The notes beneath the pieces are model-generated. The model did not search any database. It was not told the origin of the DNA and saw only the letters and a list, made by a program, of their open reading frames with translations. Position numbers and translations under genes: made by a program. Below are positions 46,589 to 56,089 of a DNA stretch of 64,000 nt, in pieces; positions within the stretch are counted from its first letter, which is position 1, and each line of letters starts with the position of its first letter. Source of the DNA: Multivorans sp965116445. GTDB lineage: Bacteria; Acidobacteriota; Thermoanaerobaculia; Multivoradales; Multivoraceae. Where the stretch lies: assembly GCA_965116445.1 (NCBI GenBank), contig OZ220688.1, forward strand, positions 4,464,001-4,528,000, written 5' to 3'.

Positions 46589-49342
46589 GTGCGGTGCACA
46601 GGCGCCGCCGGGAGAAGAGTTCAGGATGACCCCAACGACACGGACAACCTACCCCCCCCCCCCCCCCCCCCCCCCCCCCGTCAATTTGGCGTAGTCATCG
46701 CCCTGCAACTCGCGGCGTTGCTGTTGGCCGCGGGACCTGCCGCGCCCATCACCTACATCCTGCCCAGCGACGAGTCGATGGTCGACCGCACCGCGACGAT
46801 CGTCTTCGGCCGGGTCCTGTCCGCCGCGCCTGCGCCGGACGATCTGCGGTTGCCCGCCACGGACTTCACGCTCCAGGTTGAGGAAGTTCTCAAGGGCGAC
46901 GTAGCCAGCAGCACGATCGTCGTCCGCCAACCTGGCGGCGCCCGTCCGGGAGGCCTGATGATGCGGATCCCGGGCTTGCCCATGCTGCAGGAGGGTGAGC
47001 GGGTCCTGCTCTTTGTTGCCGATCAGAACCCCGGAGACGAGAGCGGCGGCGGCATCTACCGCACCGTGGAACTCGCTCTGGGGATCTTCTTCGAGGTCCA
47101 GGTAGAAGGCGGCGCCCTGCTCGAGAGGGAGCCGTCGCTCCGCGAGGACGCGGTGGAGACCGCAGCCGGAGCGACCGCAGAGACACTGGCCGGCCTGCGA
47201 GATGGCGACCTGTTTCGCCGCTGGATTCGGGACCGGGCCTCCGGTGTCCGACGCGCCGCGGACTACTTCGTGCCGGAACGCGACGTGGTGCGCGGCCCAG
47301 TGACGGTTCGGCAACCGTACCGGTTCATCCGGACAGGCGACGACTGCGAGTACCCGAACCGGACCATCCGTTGGGTCGAGTTCGAACGCGGGGAGTTCGT
47401 GGCGTTCGGAATCCAGCGAGGAGGGCAACCCGGCCTGACCGAGGAGTCCACGCGGCGCGCGGTACACAACGCGATGTCGGCCTGGAACAGCGATCCCCTG
47501 AGCCGCGTCGATCTTCGTTACCTCCGGAACCGAGTGGAGCCTGAAGTCAGGGGGTACCGGGACGGACGAAACCTCATCATGTTCGACGACCCCTTCAACG
47601 AGAAGGGAGAGCTGGAACCGGACGGCGGCGTGATCGGGTGGGCCCGCGTCTGGTTCTCTTGCAACCGGCCACCGGTTCGGCGCCCTCCGCCGTACGAGCA
47701 GTACGGCGACGTGCGAATCAGCCAGTCCGACGTCACGACCCGGCGGGGACTGGACGACTATCTTGAACGGCGATTCAGTAGAGAGAGCGACAAACGGATC
47801 TTCATGGAGCGACTGCTTGGCCACGAGGTGGGGCACTCGCTGGGCTTCGGCCACCCGTGCGGCGACGACGAGTCCGGTGAATGCGACACGCGGGCAAAGG
47901 ACGAGGCTTTGATGCGCACACCCCATCACGGTGACGGCCGCGGCGCCCGCCTGTCATCGGACGACCGGGCGATCCTCCGCCGCCTCTACCCGGCTCCCGC
48001 GAGCGAGCAGCCGCCGGCGGCGCCAACCGACGTGACCGCAACCCCGACGACCAGCACAACCGCCCGAATCACCTGGAAGGACCGCTCCTCCGACGAGGAC
48101 GGGTTCATCGTCTGGAAGCAGCCAGACGGCGCCGAATGGACACGGGCCGCGCGTACATCGCCGAACGAGGAAGAGGCCTACATCTACGGCCTCAGTCCGG
48201 GCGAGCGCTACCGCTTCCTCGTCCGTTCCTGGCGCGGAGACCTCTACTCGGACAGCGAGCGAGTCACCGTCACCATGCCAAGCGGCGCAACGAAAGCGAG
48301 GAGCCTCCAGGGCTCGCAGTTCGGCGTCAACTTCAGTGCACGAGCGGACAACTCATGGTTCAACGGAAGAGCCGCCCCGTGGTCATCCGACAAGGGAGTG
48401 CTCTACTGGTTGTTTGACTCCGAGAATCCCGAGGCCCTGGTCAAGGTGCTCGACGGTCGCAGCGTGAACGACTACTGGTGGTTCGACGTGGCCGTGATCT
48501 CCGACCTCCTCACAGCGGCTCGGGTGACGCACCGCGGCACCGGAGACGAATGGGTGGTAGTCACCGGCCTCGGGAAGGACGTGTTCAGCGACCCCGGCGA
48601 ATCGGCCAACCGCCTCGCCCACTGCGCATACCCCGCGAGCCGAACGGACAACCGTTGCGCGGTCTGGGGCTACGGAACCACCGTCTCCCTGCGCGACGCC
48701 TGGAACTCCTCAGGGCGCATTCCGTCGAGCTACTTCCTGTCGCCGTCTGCCTCCGCTGATGGCGGCCAGAGGGCCGCATCTCCAGCCGGCCGACTCTTCA
48801 ACTTGAACCGCTCCGATGGCTCGCATGCGCCCGCGGATACGGACCGCGCTGACCTTCAGCCAGTCCCCGGGGCCATGGCCAGCATCGCTTCCGTAGCGAG
48901 CGGTCTCCACAGCTCGCGGTTCGGCGTCAACTTCCGGGCCAAGGCGAACGGCTCAACGGTTTTCGGACGTTCCGCCTCATGGTCGTCCGACCAGGGCATC
49001 CTGTACTGGCTGTTCGACCCCCAGAATCCCGAGGCTCTCGTCAAGGTCCTGGACGGACGAGGCATCAACGGCCATTGGTGGTTGGATCTCGCCGTCGCTT
49101 CGGACTTGCGCTCGGTCGCGCTCGTGACGCACAGCGGCACCGGAGACGAGTGGGTCGTGATTACAGGCTTCGGGAAGGACGTGTTCAAGAATCCGCGCGG
49201 AAGGGAGGACCAACTCGTCCACTGCGCGTATCCAACGAACCGGGACGACAACAAGTGCGTCTTCTCGGGCTACGGCACGACGATCTCGCTGCGCGACGCC
49301 TGGGACTCTTCCGGGCGCATTCCGTCCGTTCACTACGACTGA
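46589..49342 (+). CDS. Secreted zinc metallopeptidase with FN3 and two C-terminal modules
   Basis: 917 residues in the frame starting at GTG 46589. The start is uncertain: ATG 46626 is better but is out of frame because of the 28-C tract at 46652-46679; gaining one C or losing two would join it. A hydrophobic export segment follows (VVIALQLAALLLAAGPA). The M10-like zinc site HEVGHSLGFGH gives H412, E413, H416 and H422. FN3 at about 475-570. Then two near-identical modules (about 573-715 and 770-917), each with FGVNF, LYWLFD, PEALVKVLDG and GTGDEWVV. Related to the C-terminus of the giant subtilase. Probably an extracellular protease. Confidence 0.82.
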   Translation: MRCTGAAGRRVQDDPNDTDNLPPPPPPPPPRQFGVVIALQLAALLLAAGPAAPITYILPSDESMVDRTATIVFGRVLSAAPAPDDLRLPATDFTLQVEEVLKGDVASSTIVVRQPGGARPGGLMMRIPGLPMLQEGERVLLFVADQNPGDESGGGIYRTVELALGIFFEVQVEGGALLEREPSLREDAVETAAGATAETLAGLRDGDLFRRWIRDRASGVRRAADYFVPERDVVRGPVTVRQPYRFIRTGDDCEYPNRTIRWVEFERGEFVAFGIQRGGQPGLTEESTRRAVHNAMSAWNSDPLSRVDLRYLRNRVEPEVRGYRDGRNLIMFDDPFNEKGELEPDGGVIGWARVWFSCNRPPVRRPPPYEQYGDVRISQSDVTTRRGLDDYLERRFSRESDKRIFMERLLGHEVGHSLGFGHPCGDDESGECDTRAKDEALMRTPHHGDGRGARLSSDDRAILRRLYPAPASEQPPAAPTDVTATPTTSTTARITWKDRSSDEDGFIVWKQPDGAEWTRAARTSPNEEEAYIYGLSPGERYRFLVRSWRGDLYSDSERVTVTMPSGATKARSLQGSQFGVNFSARADNSWFNGRAAPWSSDKGVLYWLFDSENPEALVKVLDGRSVNDYWWFDVAVISDLLTAARVTHRGTGDEWVVVTGLGKDVFSDPGESANRLAHCAYPASRTDNRCAVWGYGTTVSLRDAWNSSGRIPSSYFLSPSASADGGQRAASPAGRLFNLNRSDGSHAPADTDRADLQPVPGAMASIASVASGLHSSRFGVNFRAKANGSTVFGRSASWSSDQGILYWLFDPQNPEALVKVLDGRGINGHWWLDLAVASDLRSVALVTHSGTGDEWVVITGFGKDVFKNPRGREDQLVHCAYPTNRDDNKCVFSGYGTTISLRDAWDSSGRIPSVHYD
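46652..46679 (+). repeat. Poly-C tract (28 C) just before the export signal
   Basis: An unbroken run of 28 C encodes nine prolines in either of two frames. Its length decides whether ATG 46626 or GTG 46589 leads into the metallopeptidase. Typical layout of a slipped-strand phase switch, but such a run is also prone to sequencing error. Confidence 0.85.
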
Positions 49343-49378
49343 GCCGGCAGGCACTCGTCAGAAGAGGCCCCTCCAGTG

Positions 49379-49480
49379 CCGGATGCCGACGGGAACCCGG
49401 GTGGCGCGGCCCCGCGCCACCCGCGAAACAGTCCGTGCGTCCGTCATCGGACGCACGGACGACACGTCGGCGCACCCAGT
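49379..49480 (+). repeat. Dispersed repeat with two long hairpins
   Basis: First hairpin 49398-49423: 12-base arms CGGGTGGCGCGG/CCGCGCCACCCG with a 2-base loop. Second hairpin 49431-49460: 13-base arms GTCCGTGCGTCCG/CGGACGCACGGAC with loop TCAT. Ends GTCGGCGCACCCAGT, an exact match to the IS1111 guide. An inverted copy lies at 13854-13935. It sits between convergent genes and may also stop transcription. Confidence 0.75.
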
Positions 49481-49497
49481 TCTTGCGGCGGATCCTC

Positions 49498-50766
49498 CTA
49501 CGCCCAGGTCAACGTGCCGTTGCTCTGGCCGAAGGCGTCCGTCTCGACGCCCATGCCCTGGAGCAGGGTCACGTACAGGTTGCAAAGCGGGGCGTTGTGC
49601 TCGCCGTCGTGGACGATGTGCTGGCCGTGGCTGTAGCCGCCGCCGGCGACGAGGATCGGCAGATCCCTGGGTTCGTGGGAGTTCGCGTTGCCCAGGTTGC
49701 TGCCGAACAGGACGGTCGTGCTGTCGAGCAGCGAACCGCTGCCGTCGCCGCGCTCGCCGAGGTCGGTCAACAGGTCGCTGAAGCTCTCGACGATCTCGGT
49801 TTCGATCTTCTTGAGCTGCGCGATCTTCGCCGGGTCCTGGCCGTGATGCGACAGGCTGTGCTGGTCGGAGTTGATGCCCGGCAGGTCGATCACGACTCCG
49901 TGGTCCTGGATCATCAGGCTGACGACCCGGGACGAATCGGTCTCCAGGATCAGCGGGATCATCCGGAACATGAGCTTCACGCGACCGATCAGGTCGGAGC
50001 GTGAGGGGATGTCCGTGGGCGCCTCCGCATCGACAACCGGCTTCGGCTTCTGCTGCCAGGCCTTGACCTCGGCCAGGTCGAGTTCCGCGGTCCGCACCGC
50101 GTTGTAGTACGCATCGAGCTTCGTCTGGTCGGCCAGGCTCACGCGCCGCCGCAGCGCCGAGGTCTGCGACTTGAGCCGGTCGAGGATGCTGCCGCCGTCG
50201 TTCAGGCTCTGCTTCTCACGTTCCACTTCCTCGGGCGTACCCTGCAGGAACAACTGGCGGAACAGGTTCTCCGGGCTCGTCTCGGCCGGCACCATCGCGC
50301 CGCTCCTGGTGTAGGACTGGCTCTGCGGCGCCGCGGTACCGAGCACGACGGATGGGAACCGCGTCGTGTAGCCGAGATGGTTCGCGGCCACCTGGTCCAT
50401 CGAGATCGTGTTGCGGAAGCCGTCGAGGCCGGGGCGCCGGGCCGCGGTCAGGAAGGTGATCTCCGAGTTGTGGGGCTGCCGACCGGTCTGCTCCTCGTGC
50501 GAGAAGCCGGAGAACAGGGTGAAATTCCGGCGGTGCTTCTCGAGCAGCGACAGGTACTCCGTCGTCTCGTAGCCGGCGCCGGCCGCCTTGGGGAACCAGG
50601 CCTCCCTGTAGAGCCCGAGCGTGTTGCAGATGTTGACCATCCGCCGGGGCTCGGTGGCCGCGGCCCGGGCCAGCCCGGGGCTCATCGACTCGAGCATGGG
50701 CAGCGCGAGGGCGACGCCCGAAGCGCGGAGGAACGTGCGGCGGTCCAAAGGCTGTCTCAGGTTCAT
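49498..50766 (-). CDS. DUF1552 protein with Tat signal
   Basis: 422 residues. The N-terminus has a twin-arginine signal (RRTFLRASGVALALPMLES). The body matches DUF1552 (IDLPGINSDQHSLSHHGQDP, LFGSNLGNANSHEPRDLPI, YVTLLQGMGVETDAFG), a family with distant likeness to DUF1501/sulfatase-like exported proteins. It follows the DUF1592 cytochrome gene by 2 bases, the standard pairing in planctomycetes and acidobacteria. Function unknown; periplasmic redox or polymer turnover is often suggested. Confidence 0.9.
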   Translation of the reverse strand: MNLRQPLDRRTFLRASGVALALPMLESMSPGLARAAATEPRRMVNICNTLGLYREAWFPKAAGAGYETTEYLSLLEKHRRNFTLFSGFSHEEQTGRQPHNSEITFLTAARRPGLDGFRNTISMDQVAANHLGYTTRFPSVVLGTAAPQSQSYTRSGAMVPAETSPENLFRQLFLQGTPEEVEREKQSLNDGGSILDRLKSQTSALRRRVSLADQTKLDAYYNAVRTAELDLAEVKAWQQKPKPVVDAEAPTDIPSRSDLIGRVKLMFRMIPLILETDSSRVVSLMIQDHGVVIDLPGINSDQHSLSHHGQDPAKIAQLKKIETEIVESFSDLLTDLGERGDGSGSLLDSTTVLFGSNLGNANSHEPRDLPILVAGGGYSHGQHIVHDGEHNAPLCNLYVTLLQGMGVETDAFGQSNGTLTWA

Positions 50767-50768
50767 CG

Positions 50769-53216
50769 CTACCTCATCCTGAAGAGGTCGCTCTTCGTGA
50801 CCTCGTGAATCATCGTTCTGAAGGGGTACCCGTCATGGCGGAGCTTCTCCACGACCTCCTCGACGCCGTCCCGGTCCGCGAACTCGATCTCGGCGCCGGT
50901 CGAGTAGACGAGAAGCTGGGAGACGACGTGGCGGGCCACCTGCTCCACGTCCCTTGCGAGCAGCCGCTTGTACTCTTCGATTCCCGCGAACGGCTCGCCG
51001 TCGGCCGTTGTGCCGGAAGCATCGACCGGGAGCCCCTGCTTGTAGGGCATCCGATACTCGAACCCGTCCGCGGTCGTGCCCGAGCCGCCATCCGCTCGGT
51101 AGTGGCTGCGGAAGCCGCCGATCGGATCGAACGACTCGAGCGCGAAGCCCGGCGGATCGATCACCCGGTGACAACTGTTGCAGACCGGCTCGTTGCGGTG
51201 CTTCGCCAACTGCTCGCGGATCGTCGTCGCGCCCCGGGTGTCCGGCTCGAGCGCGGTGACGCTCTCGGGGGGCGGCGGCGCCGGCTGACCGAGCAGGTTC
51301 GCCAGCACGAAGTTGCCGCGCGGAATTGGCGAGGTGATCGTGCCGTTCGCGGTGATCTTGTGGATGCTGGCCTGGGTGATCAGACCGCCCCGCGGGCTGT
51401 CCGGCGGCAGGGTCACCTTGCGCATCGTCTGGCCCTCGATTCCCGGGATGCCGTAGTGGTCGGCCAGGCGGCGATTCAGGAAGGTGAAGTCCGCGTCGAT
51501 CAGGCTTCCCACGCCGAGATCCTCGGCGATCAGTTCGGTCAGGAAGAGCTGCGTCTCCTCGGCCATGGCCTGCCCCAGGCGATCGTCGTACTCGGGATAG
51601 AGCCCGGCGTCAGGGTTCGTCGCCTTCATCTCGTAGAGCCGGAAGGCCTGGCCCGCGAAGTCATGGACGAAGCGCTTCGACCTGGGATCGTCGAGCAGAC
51701 GGTCGACCTGAGCGGCGAAGACATCCGCCTCGGACAGGCTGCCATCCGCGGCCAGGCCGAGCAGCTCGTCATCCGGCATGCTCCGCCACAGGAAGTAGGA
51801 GAGCCTGGACGCGAGCGCGTGTTCGTCGAGCCGGCCCGGATCGCCCGACTGGAACAGGAAGGGCGGCGCGCTCAGGATGGCGCGCAGCGGCAGGCGCACG
51901 GCCTCGACGAACGGCCGGCCCTTCTCCAGAGCCGGCGCGGCGAGACTCGCGTAGGCCTCGAGTTCGCCCTCGGCCAGCGGCCGCCTGAAGGCGCGCGGCG
52001 CGAACCGGGCGACGACGTCCACCACATGCTCGTACGGGGCCTTCGTCAGAACGACCTCGCCGGCCTCGTCGAAGTCCACGCCGGCCAGCAGCTTGCGGGT
52101 GCTCGGCGGCGGCCAGTTCTCGAACAGCGGCCCCTCGATCGTCATCGTGCGGAGCGCGATTCCCTCCCCCTCGTAGTCCTCGACATTCCTCTCCGGAGCG
52201 TAGTAGTCGAAGTACTCACCCGGAGGTGGATCCGCCTCGGCAAGCGACGGTGCGAGAAGGTCGCCCGGCCGCAGGAAGGTCTCGAAGTGGACCGTCCGCG
52301 GTTCCTCGCCGACCAGATCCCAGTAGGCGACCAATTCGTCGAGCGAAGCGGCGGCCGCCTGCTTCGAGCCTCGGTAGACGGTCAGGGTCACGGGTCCCCT
52401 GGGCTGATACGCCCAGCCCTCGATCGTCGCGCGATAGCGGCCGGCGTAGGGCACGTTGTAGCCCTCGGTCTCGCTGTGCATCAGGTACGTGGACCCGCCG
52501 TCGACGAACATGACCGCGGCCTCGTCCAGCATCTTCGTGATCCCGCCGCCCAGGATTTCCGCGTTGCTCATGTAGGTCAGGTAGCCCGAGTCCGCGTAGG
52601 CGATCTCCCGCCGGCCGGTGGCGGGCCGCGGACCGACCTTGATCGCCCGGTCGAGCGCCCGGTCCGCAACTTCGAGGTAGGCCCGAACATGCAGGGGCGA
52701 CATGCTCTGGTTCGCCGCCACGGTGTCGAAGCCCCCGGAGTCGGCCTCGGCCGGGAGGGACTGGCTCAGTTCCATCGCCACCGCCTCGTCGATGGCGAGC
52801 AGGTCCTGGATCGTGTAAGCGTACTCAAGCCGGGTCAGGCGCCGGAGCGGAACGCGCTGGCCGTCACGGCTCTCCAGATTCGCATCGACCAGCGCGGTCT
52901 TCAGCGACGCGAGCGCGGCCTCGATCAGCTCCGCCTCGGGCTTGGGGGCCTCCGGAGGCGGCATCTCTCCGTTCGCCAGGCGATCGTGGATCTGTTGCCA
53001 CGCGCGGAACGTCCTAGGATCCGAGAGATCCTGGCTGAGACGCGGAATGCTGAGCGGCGTCGCGGTCCGGCCCCCGTGACACCGAATGCAGGACCGGTCG
53101 ACCAGCGGCGCCACGCCCTCGAAGAACGGAGCGGAATCTCCCGGACCCTGGGCAAGGGCGACCGGTACGAAAACCAGGAGCGGCACAAGGGCGGCCGCAA
53201 GACTCTTGGGGACCAT
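50769..53216 (-). CDS. DUF1587/1592/1588/1585 cytochrome c-like exported protein
   Basis: 815 residues from ATG 53216 (MVPKSLAAALVPLLVFVPVA, signal peptide); the longer start at 53276 is rejected. The N-terminal heme-binding motif is C43-IR-C46-H47 (planctomycete cytochrome C domain). Then DUF1587 (RRLTRLEYAYTIQDLL), carbohydrate-binding-like DUF1595, DUF1592 (SRLSYFLWRSMPDDELL), DUF1588 with a second CNSCH, and DUF1585 at the C-terminus. Two c-type hemes are expected in the periplasm. Forms a gene pair with the DUF1552 protein. Confidence 0.92.
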   Translation of the reverse strand: MVPKSLAAALVPLLVFVPVALAQGPGDSAPFFEGVAPLVDRSCIRCHGGRTATPLSIPRLSQDLSDPRTFRAWQQIHDRLANGEMPPPEAPKPEAELIEAALASLKTALVDANLESRDGQRVPLRRLTRLEYAYTIQDLLAIDEAVAMELSQSLPAEADSGGFDTVAANQSMSPLHVRAYLEVADRALDRAIKVGPRPATGRREIAYADSGYLTYMSNAEILGGGITKMLDEAAVMFVDGGSTYLMHSETEGYNVPYAGRYRATIEGWAYQPRGPVTLTVYRGSKQAAAASLDELVAYWDLVGEEPRTVHFETFLRPGDLLAPSLAEADPPPGEYFDYYAPERNVEDYEGEGIALRTMTIEGPLFENWPPPSTRKLLAGVDFDEAGEVVLTKAPYEHVVDVVARFAPRAFRRPLAEGELEAYASLAAPALEKGRPFVEAVRLPLRAILSAPPFLFQSGDPGRLDEHALASRLSYFLWRSMPDDELLGLAADGSLSEADVFAAQVDRLLDDPRSKRFVHDFAGQAFRLYEMKATNPDAGLYPEYDDRLGQAMAEETQLFLTELIAEDLGVGSLIDADFTFLNRRLADHYGIPGIEGQTMRKVTLPPDSPRGGLITQASIHKITANGTITSPIPRGNFVLANLLGQPAPPPPESVTALEPDTRGATTIREQLAKHRNEPVCNSCHRVIDPPGFALESFDPIGGFRSHYRADGGSGTTADGFEYRMPYKQGLPVDASGTTADGEPFAGIEEYKRLLARDVEQVARHVVSQLLVYSTGAEIEFADRDGVEEVVEKLRHDGYPFRTMIHEVTKSDLFRMR

Positions 53217-53354
53217 CGTTCTATCCTTCACCTTTGGCGCAGCCCGGCTCTGACCGCCGGATGGCGTGACCACCATCTCGTATACGACTTTGTTCGGGCG
53301 CGAGTTTAGCAGCCGGTCGAGTTCTCCAAATCGCCAACGCGCCGGGGCAGCGTC

Positions 53355-54758
53355 TCACTCGAGCGGGAGCACGCCCCCGATGTGATCCCTGATCCACTTC
53401 GCATCGAACCACTCCAGCGGATTGACGGGCAGACCGCCGAGCAGGACGGCGAAGTGGAGATGGTCGCCGCCGGCCATTCCCGTCTCGCCGCTCAGACCCA
53501 GCCGTTCGCCGGCCGCGACCTCCTGACCCACCTCGACATCGATCCGCGACAGGTGTGAATAGAGGGTCATGAGGCCGTAGCCGTGATCGACCACCACAGT
53601 GTTGCCGTAGATGCCGAGGTACTCCGCGAAGACCACGGCGCCGGCGTTCGAGGCCGGCACCTCGTCCTGAAGCCGCGATGCGAGATCGAAGCCCAGGTGG
53701 TCCTGCGTGTCGACCACGCGGCCCTCGTAGAGATACTGCCGGCGGGTAGCGAACCGGTCCATCACCTGGGTGTTCCGCATCTGCCGGAACGGACCGCTCC
53801 AGAGTTGCCGCGACACCGAACCGGACGCCAGCTCGATCAGCCGCACGGCGTTCATCTGCCGCAGTTCGCCGTTCAGCATCAGGTAGTTCTCGAGCAAGCC
53901 GCCGCGGTCCGGCAGGTCAGGTGTCCGCGCCATGATCGCCGGCACGACACGCGCCATGAAGCTGTCGCTGAGGCGAATCGTCGAGGAGTTGAGCGGCGAC
54001 GGCTCGATCTCGCCCAGGAAGGGTACGCTCGCCTCGTTGCCGAGGTCGTCCCGCGCCACCAGCCTGAAAGGTGCGGGATCCGCACTGTCGTACGGCACGC
54101 CGAAAAGGGCGAACCGGTCCCGGACTTCGCCGCCGGGCGCCGGGAAACCCGGAAACAGGTAGTCGCCGACCTCGACCCCGCTCCAGACGGCGCTCTCTCC
54201 CACCGTGTAGCGCAGCACGCCGCTGCCGGACTGGGTGGGCGTGGCCGTCACGCCGAGCGATCCGAGCGTGGGCGGGCGCAGACGGACCGGCAAGGACAGC
54301 TCCGCGACATGGGAGGGCGGCCGCCTCAGCCAGGTGCCCGGCCGCTCGACGGTGACCCGCACGACGCCAAAGCCCTCCACCAGGTCAGGCACCCTGTCGC
54401 GACCGACTTCGGTCTCCAGGACCGCCTCCCGGACCGGGTCGCCGCCGAACGACCAGGGACCTGGAGGCGTGAGCGCGCGCTCTTCGAGCAGCAGCGACTT
54501 CCCGTCCTGGATGACTTCGACCCGGATTGAGCCGAGGCCGCGGCCGCCTGCCCGCGCCGTTGCTGTGACGATCGTGCGCGGACCGATGCCGGGCAGATCG
54601 GATGTCATCGCGACTTCAGGTTCCGGGCCGACCCGCAACCAGAGGACCGCGACCGCGCCGAGGATCACCGTCGCGACAATCGCTGCGGTGGCCGCCAACG
54701 GCAGCCGACGACGGCGGGGCGAACCCAAGCGAGCGGCTTGTCTGTCGCTGAGCGGCAA
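53355..54758 (-). CDS. Membrane-anchored M23 (LytM-type) peptidase
   Basis: 467 residues. N-terminal basic stretch, then a membrane helix (about 24-42). A long beta-rich region follows. The C-terminal M23 domain has zinc ligands in DHLGFD and HLHFAV and the strand VVVDHGYGLMTLYSHLSRI. Predicted to cut peptidoglycan cross-bridges, or to act as an activator if inactive; the ligands seen are intact. It lies 13 bases from the VOC gene in the same direction. Confidence 0.88.
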   Translation of the reverse strand: MPLSDRQAARLGSPRRRRLPLAATAAIVATVILGAVAVLWLRVGPEPEVAMTSDLPGIGPRTIVTATARAGGRGLGSIRVEVIQDGKSLLLEERALTPPGPWSFGGDPVREAVLETEVGRDRVPDLVEGFGVVRVTVERPGTWLRRPPSHVAELSLPVRLRPPTLGSLGVTATPTQSGSGVLRYTVGESAVWSGVEVGDYLFPGFPAPGGEVRDRFALFGVPYDSADPAPFRLVARDDLGNEASVPFLGEIEPSPLNSSTIRLSDSFMARVVPAIMARTPDLPDRGGLLENYLMLNGELRQMNAVRLIELASGSVSRQLWSGPFRQMRNTQVMDRFATRRQYLYEGRVVDTQDHLGFDLASRLQDEVPASNAGAVVFAEYLGIYGNTVVVDHGYGLMTLYSHLSRIDVEVGQEVAAGERLGLSGETGMAGGDHLHFAVLLGGLPVNPLEWFDAKWIRDHIGGVLPLE

Positions 54759-54771
54759 GTCCGCAGACTCG

Positions 54772-55173
54772 TCAGCCGAGTTGCAGCAGCTCGACCCAGT
54801 TGCCGTCCGGGTCCTCGATCATCGAGATCTTGATGCCTGGCCGAATCTCGCGCGGCGAAATGACGACCTTGTGACCCGCTTCTTCCGCCTGGGCGGTGAC
54901 CTCGTCCAGGTTCGAAACGGACAGCGTCCAGTACCGGTAGCCGGTCGCTCCCGCGATCCCTCCCGGCGGCGCGGAAGCCTCCGGCAGCTTCGACAGGGAC
55001 ACGAGCTTGATCAGACTCGTGCCACAAAGCAGGCGGTGCATCGTTCCGCCCGGCATCGGCATCTCACCCTGGTCCTCGAGGCCGATCACGTCACGGTAGA
55101 AGCGCAGCGACGCCTCCGCGTCACGCACCACGATGCCCAGGTCGACTGAATTCTTCGTCAGTTCTACGCCCAC
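54772..55173 (-). CDS. VOC superfamily (glyoxalase-like) protein
   Basis: 133 residues, GTG start. Two beta-alpha-beta-beta-beta units: VDLGIVVRDAEASLRFYRDV and YWTLSVSNLDEVTAQAEEAG, ending in MIEDPDGNWVELLQ with the usual metal-ligand Glu. The family includes glyoxalase I, dioxygenases and resistance proteins; the specific role is unknown. Confidence 0.85.
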   Translation of the reverse strand: MGVELTKNSVDLGIVVRDAEASLRFYRDVIGLEDQGEMPMPGGTMHRLLCGTSLIKLVSLSKLPEASAPPGGIAGATGYRYWTLSVSNLDEVTAQAEEAGHKVVISPREIRPGIKISMIEDPDGNWVELLQLG

Positions 55174-55350
55174 AACAGCTTTCCTCCGGTGCCGTCCTTA
55201 CGCCCAATGACGAGCGGACGGAGTAGTTGGTGGAGGCCGCCTTCCGTCGTGGCAGCTTGCCCACGTCCTGGCAGCGTCCTCCCGTTACCGGCAGCCGATG
55301 TTATCCGCATGCGGGGCCAGTTGCGGGACCGAAGGGAGGACGACGGCCGA

Positions 55351-55971
55351 TCAGGGATCGAAGCGCCGCGAGTCTGCCGCTTTCTGCCGCGAAACCACTC
55401 CCCGGAACAGCAGAAACAGGCCAACCGCCATGACCGCAACCGGCCAGAAGTCGAGAATCTCATCCGCCCAGTCCCAGTCGGGAAATCCCGCGATCACCAG
55501 AACGCCCCCGGGAATCAGCGGCCACCAACGATGAGTGCGTTCGTAGAGCAGGGAGACAACGTAGATCAGGAGGAACCCGATCCCGAGGCCGAAGGCGGCG
55601 CTCTCGCCGTCCAGGAACGAGTCCGAGTAGAGGTCGTCGTACGCCAGGCCGGAGCCGAGGCCGATCAGGACTCCGCCCGGGATCAGCAGCCCGAACGCCT
55701 TCTTGTAGAAGTAGCCCGCTGCGAAGACGCCGCCGACCAGAATGAGGAACAGATGATCCGGTGAGCCATCAAGTCGCTCGAGCGCCAGCAAAGCACCGCC
55801 GAGGACGATCAGGGCAAGACCCGCCGCAACCTGGCCGGCCAGCGTAGGCCCGGCGTCTTGTGTCGCAGCAGGTGGCGGCTCCGGCGGCCCGGAGGACGCT
55901 GCTGCCGATGATTCGGCTTCGGAGCCCGGGGACGGCGCCGCGGTGTCTTCGTTCATCTCTTCATGTTCCAT
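55351..55971 (-). CDS. Multi-helix membrane protein
   Basis: 206 residues from ATG 55971 (MEHEEMNEDTAAPSP); the upstream frame to 56091 overlaps the divergent promoter region. An acidic Pro/Ser-rich N-terminus of about 40 residues is followed by about six hydrophobic segments (for example VAAGLALIVLGGALLAL, LIPGGVLIGLGSGLAY, FWPVAVMAVGLFLLFRG). The segments resemble the small membrane-domain repeat of LiaF/DUF5668 proteins. No assured function. Confidence 0.7.
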   Translation of the reverse strand: MEHEEMNEDTAAPSPGSEAESSAAASSGPPEPPPAATQDAGPTLAGQVAAGLALIVLGGALLALERLDGSPDHLFLILVGGVFAAGYFYKKAFGLLIPGGVLIGLGSGLAYDDLYSDSFLDGESAAFGLGIGFLLIYVVSLLYERTHRWWPLIPGGVLVIAGFPDWDWADEILDFWPVAVMAVGLFLLFRGVVSRQKAADSRRFDP

Positions 55972-56089
55972 ATCGTCCCCCGTGAGCCAACAGTGCGAGT
56001 CCTCCAAACACTCTACGCGGCTCGAACCGCCCAGGTTCCATCGGGCTCGCGCCAGGTTCGCAGTCCGACCCTGCTGGTACGCTTGCCCC

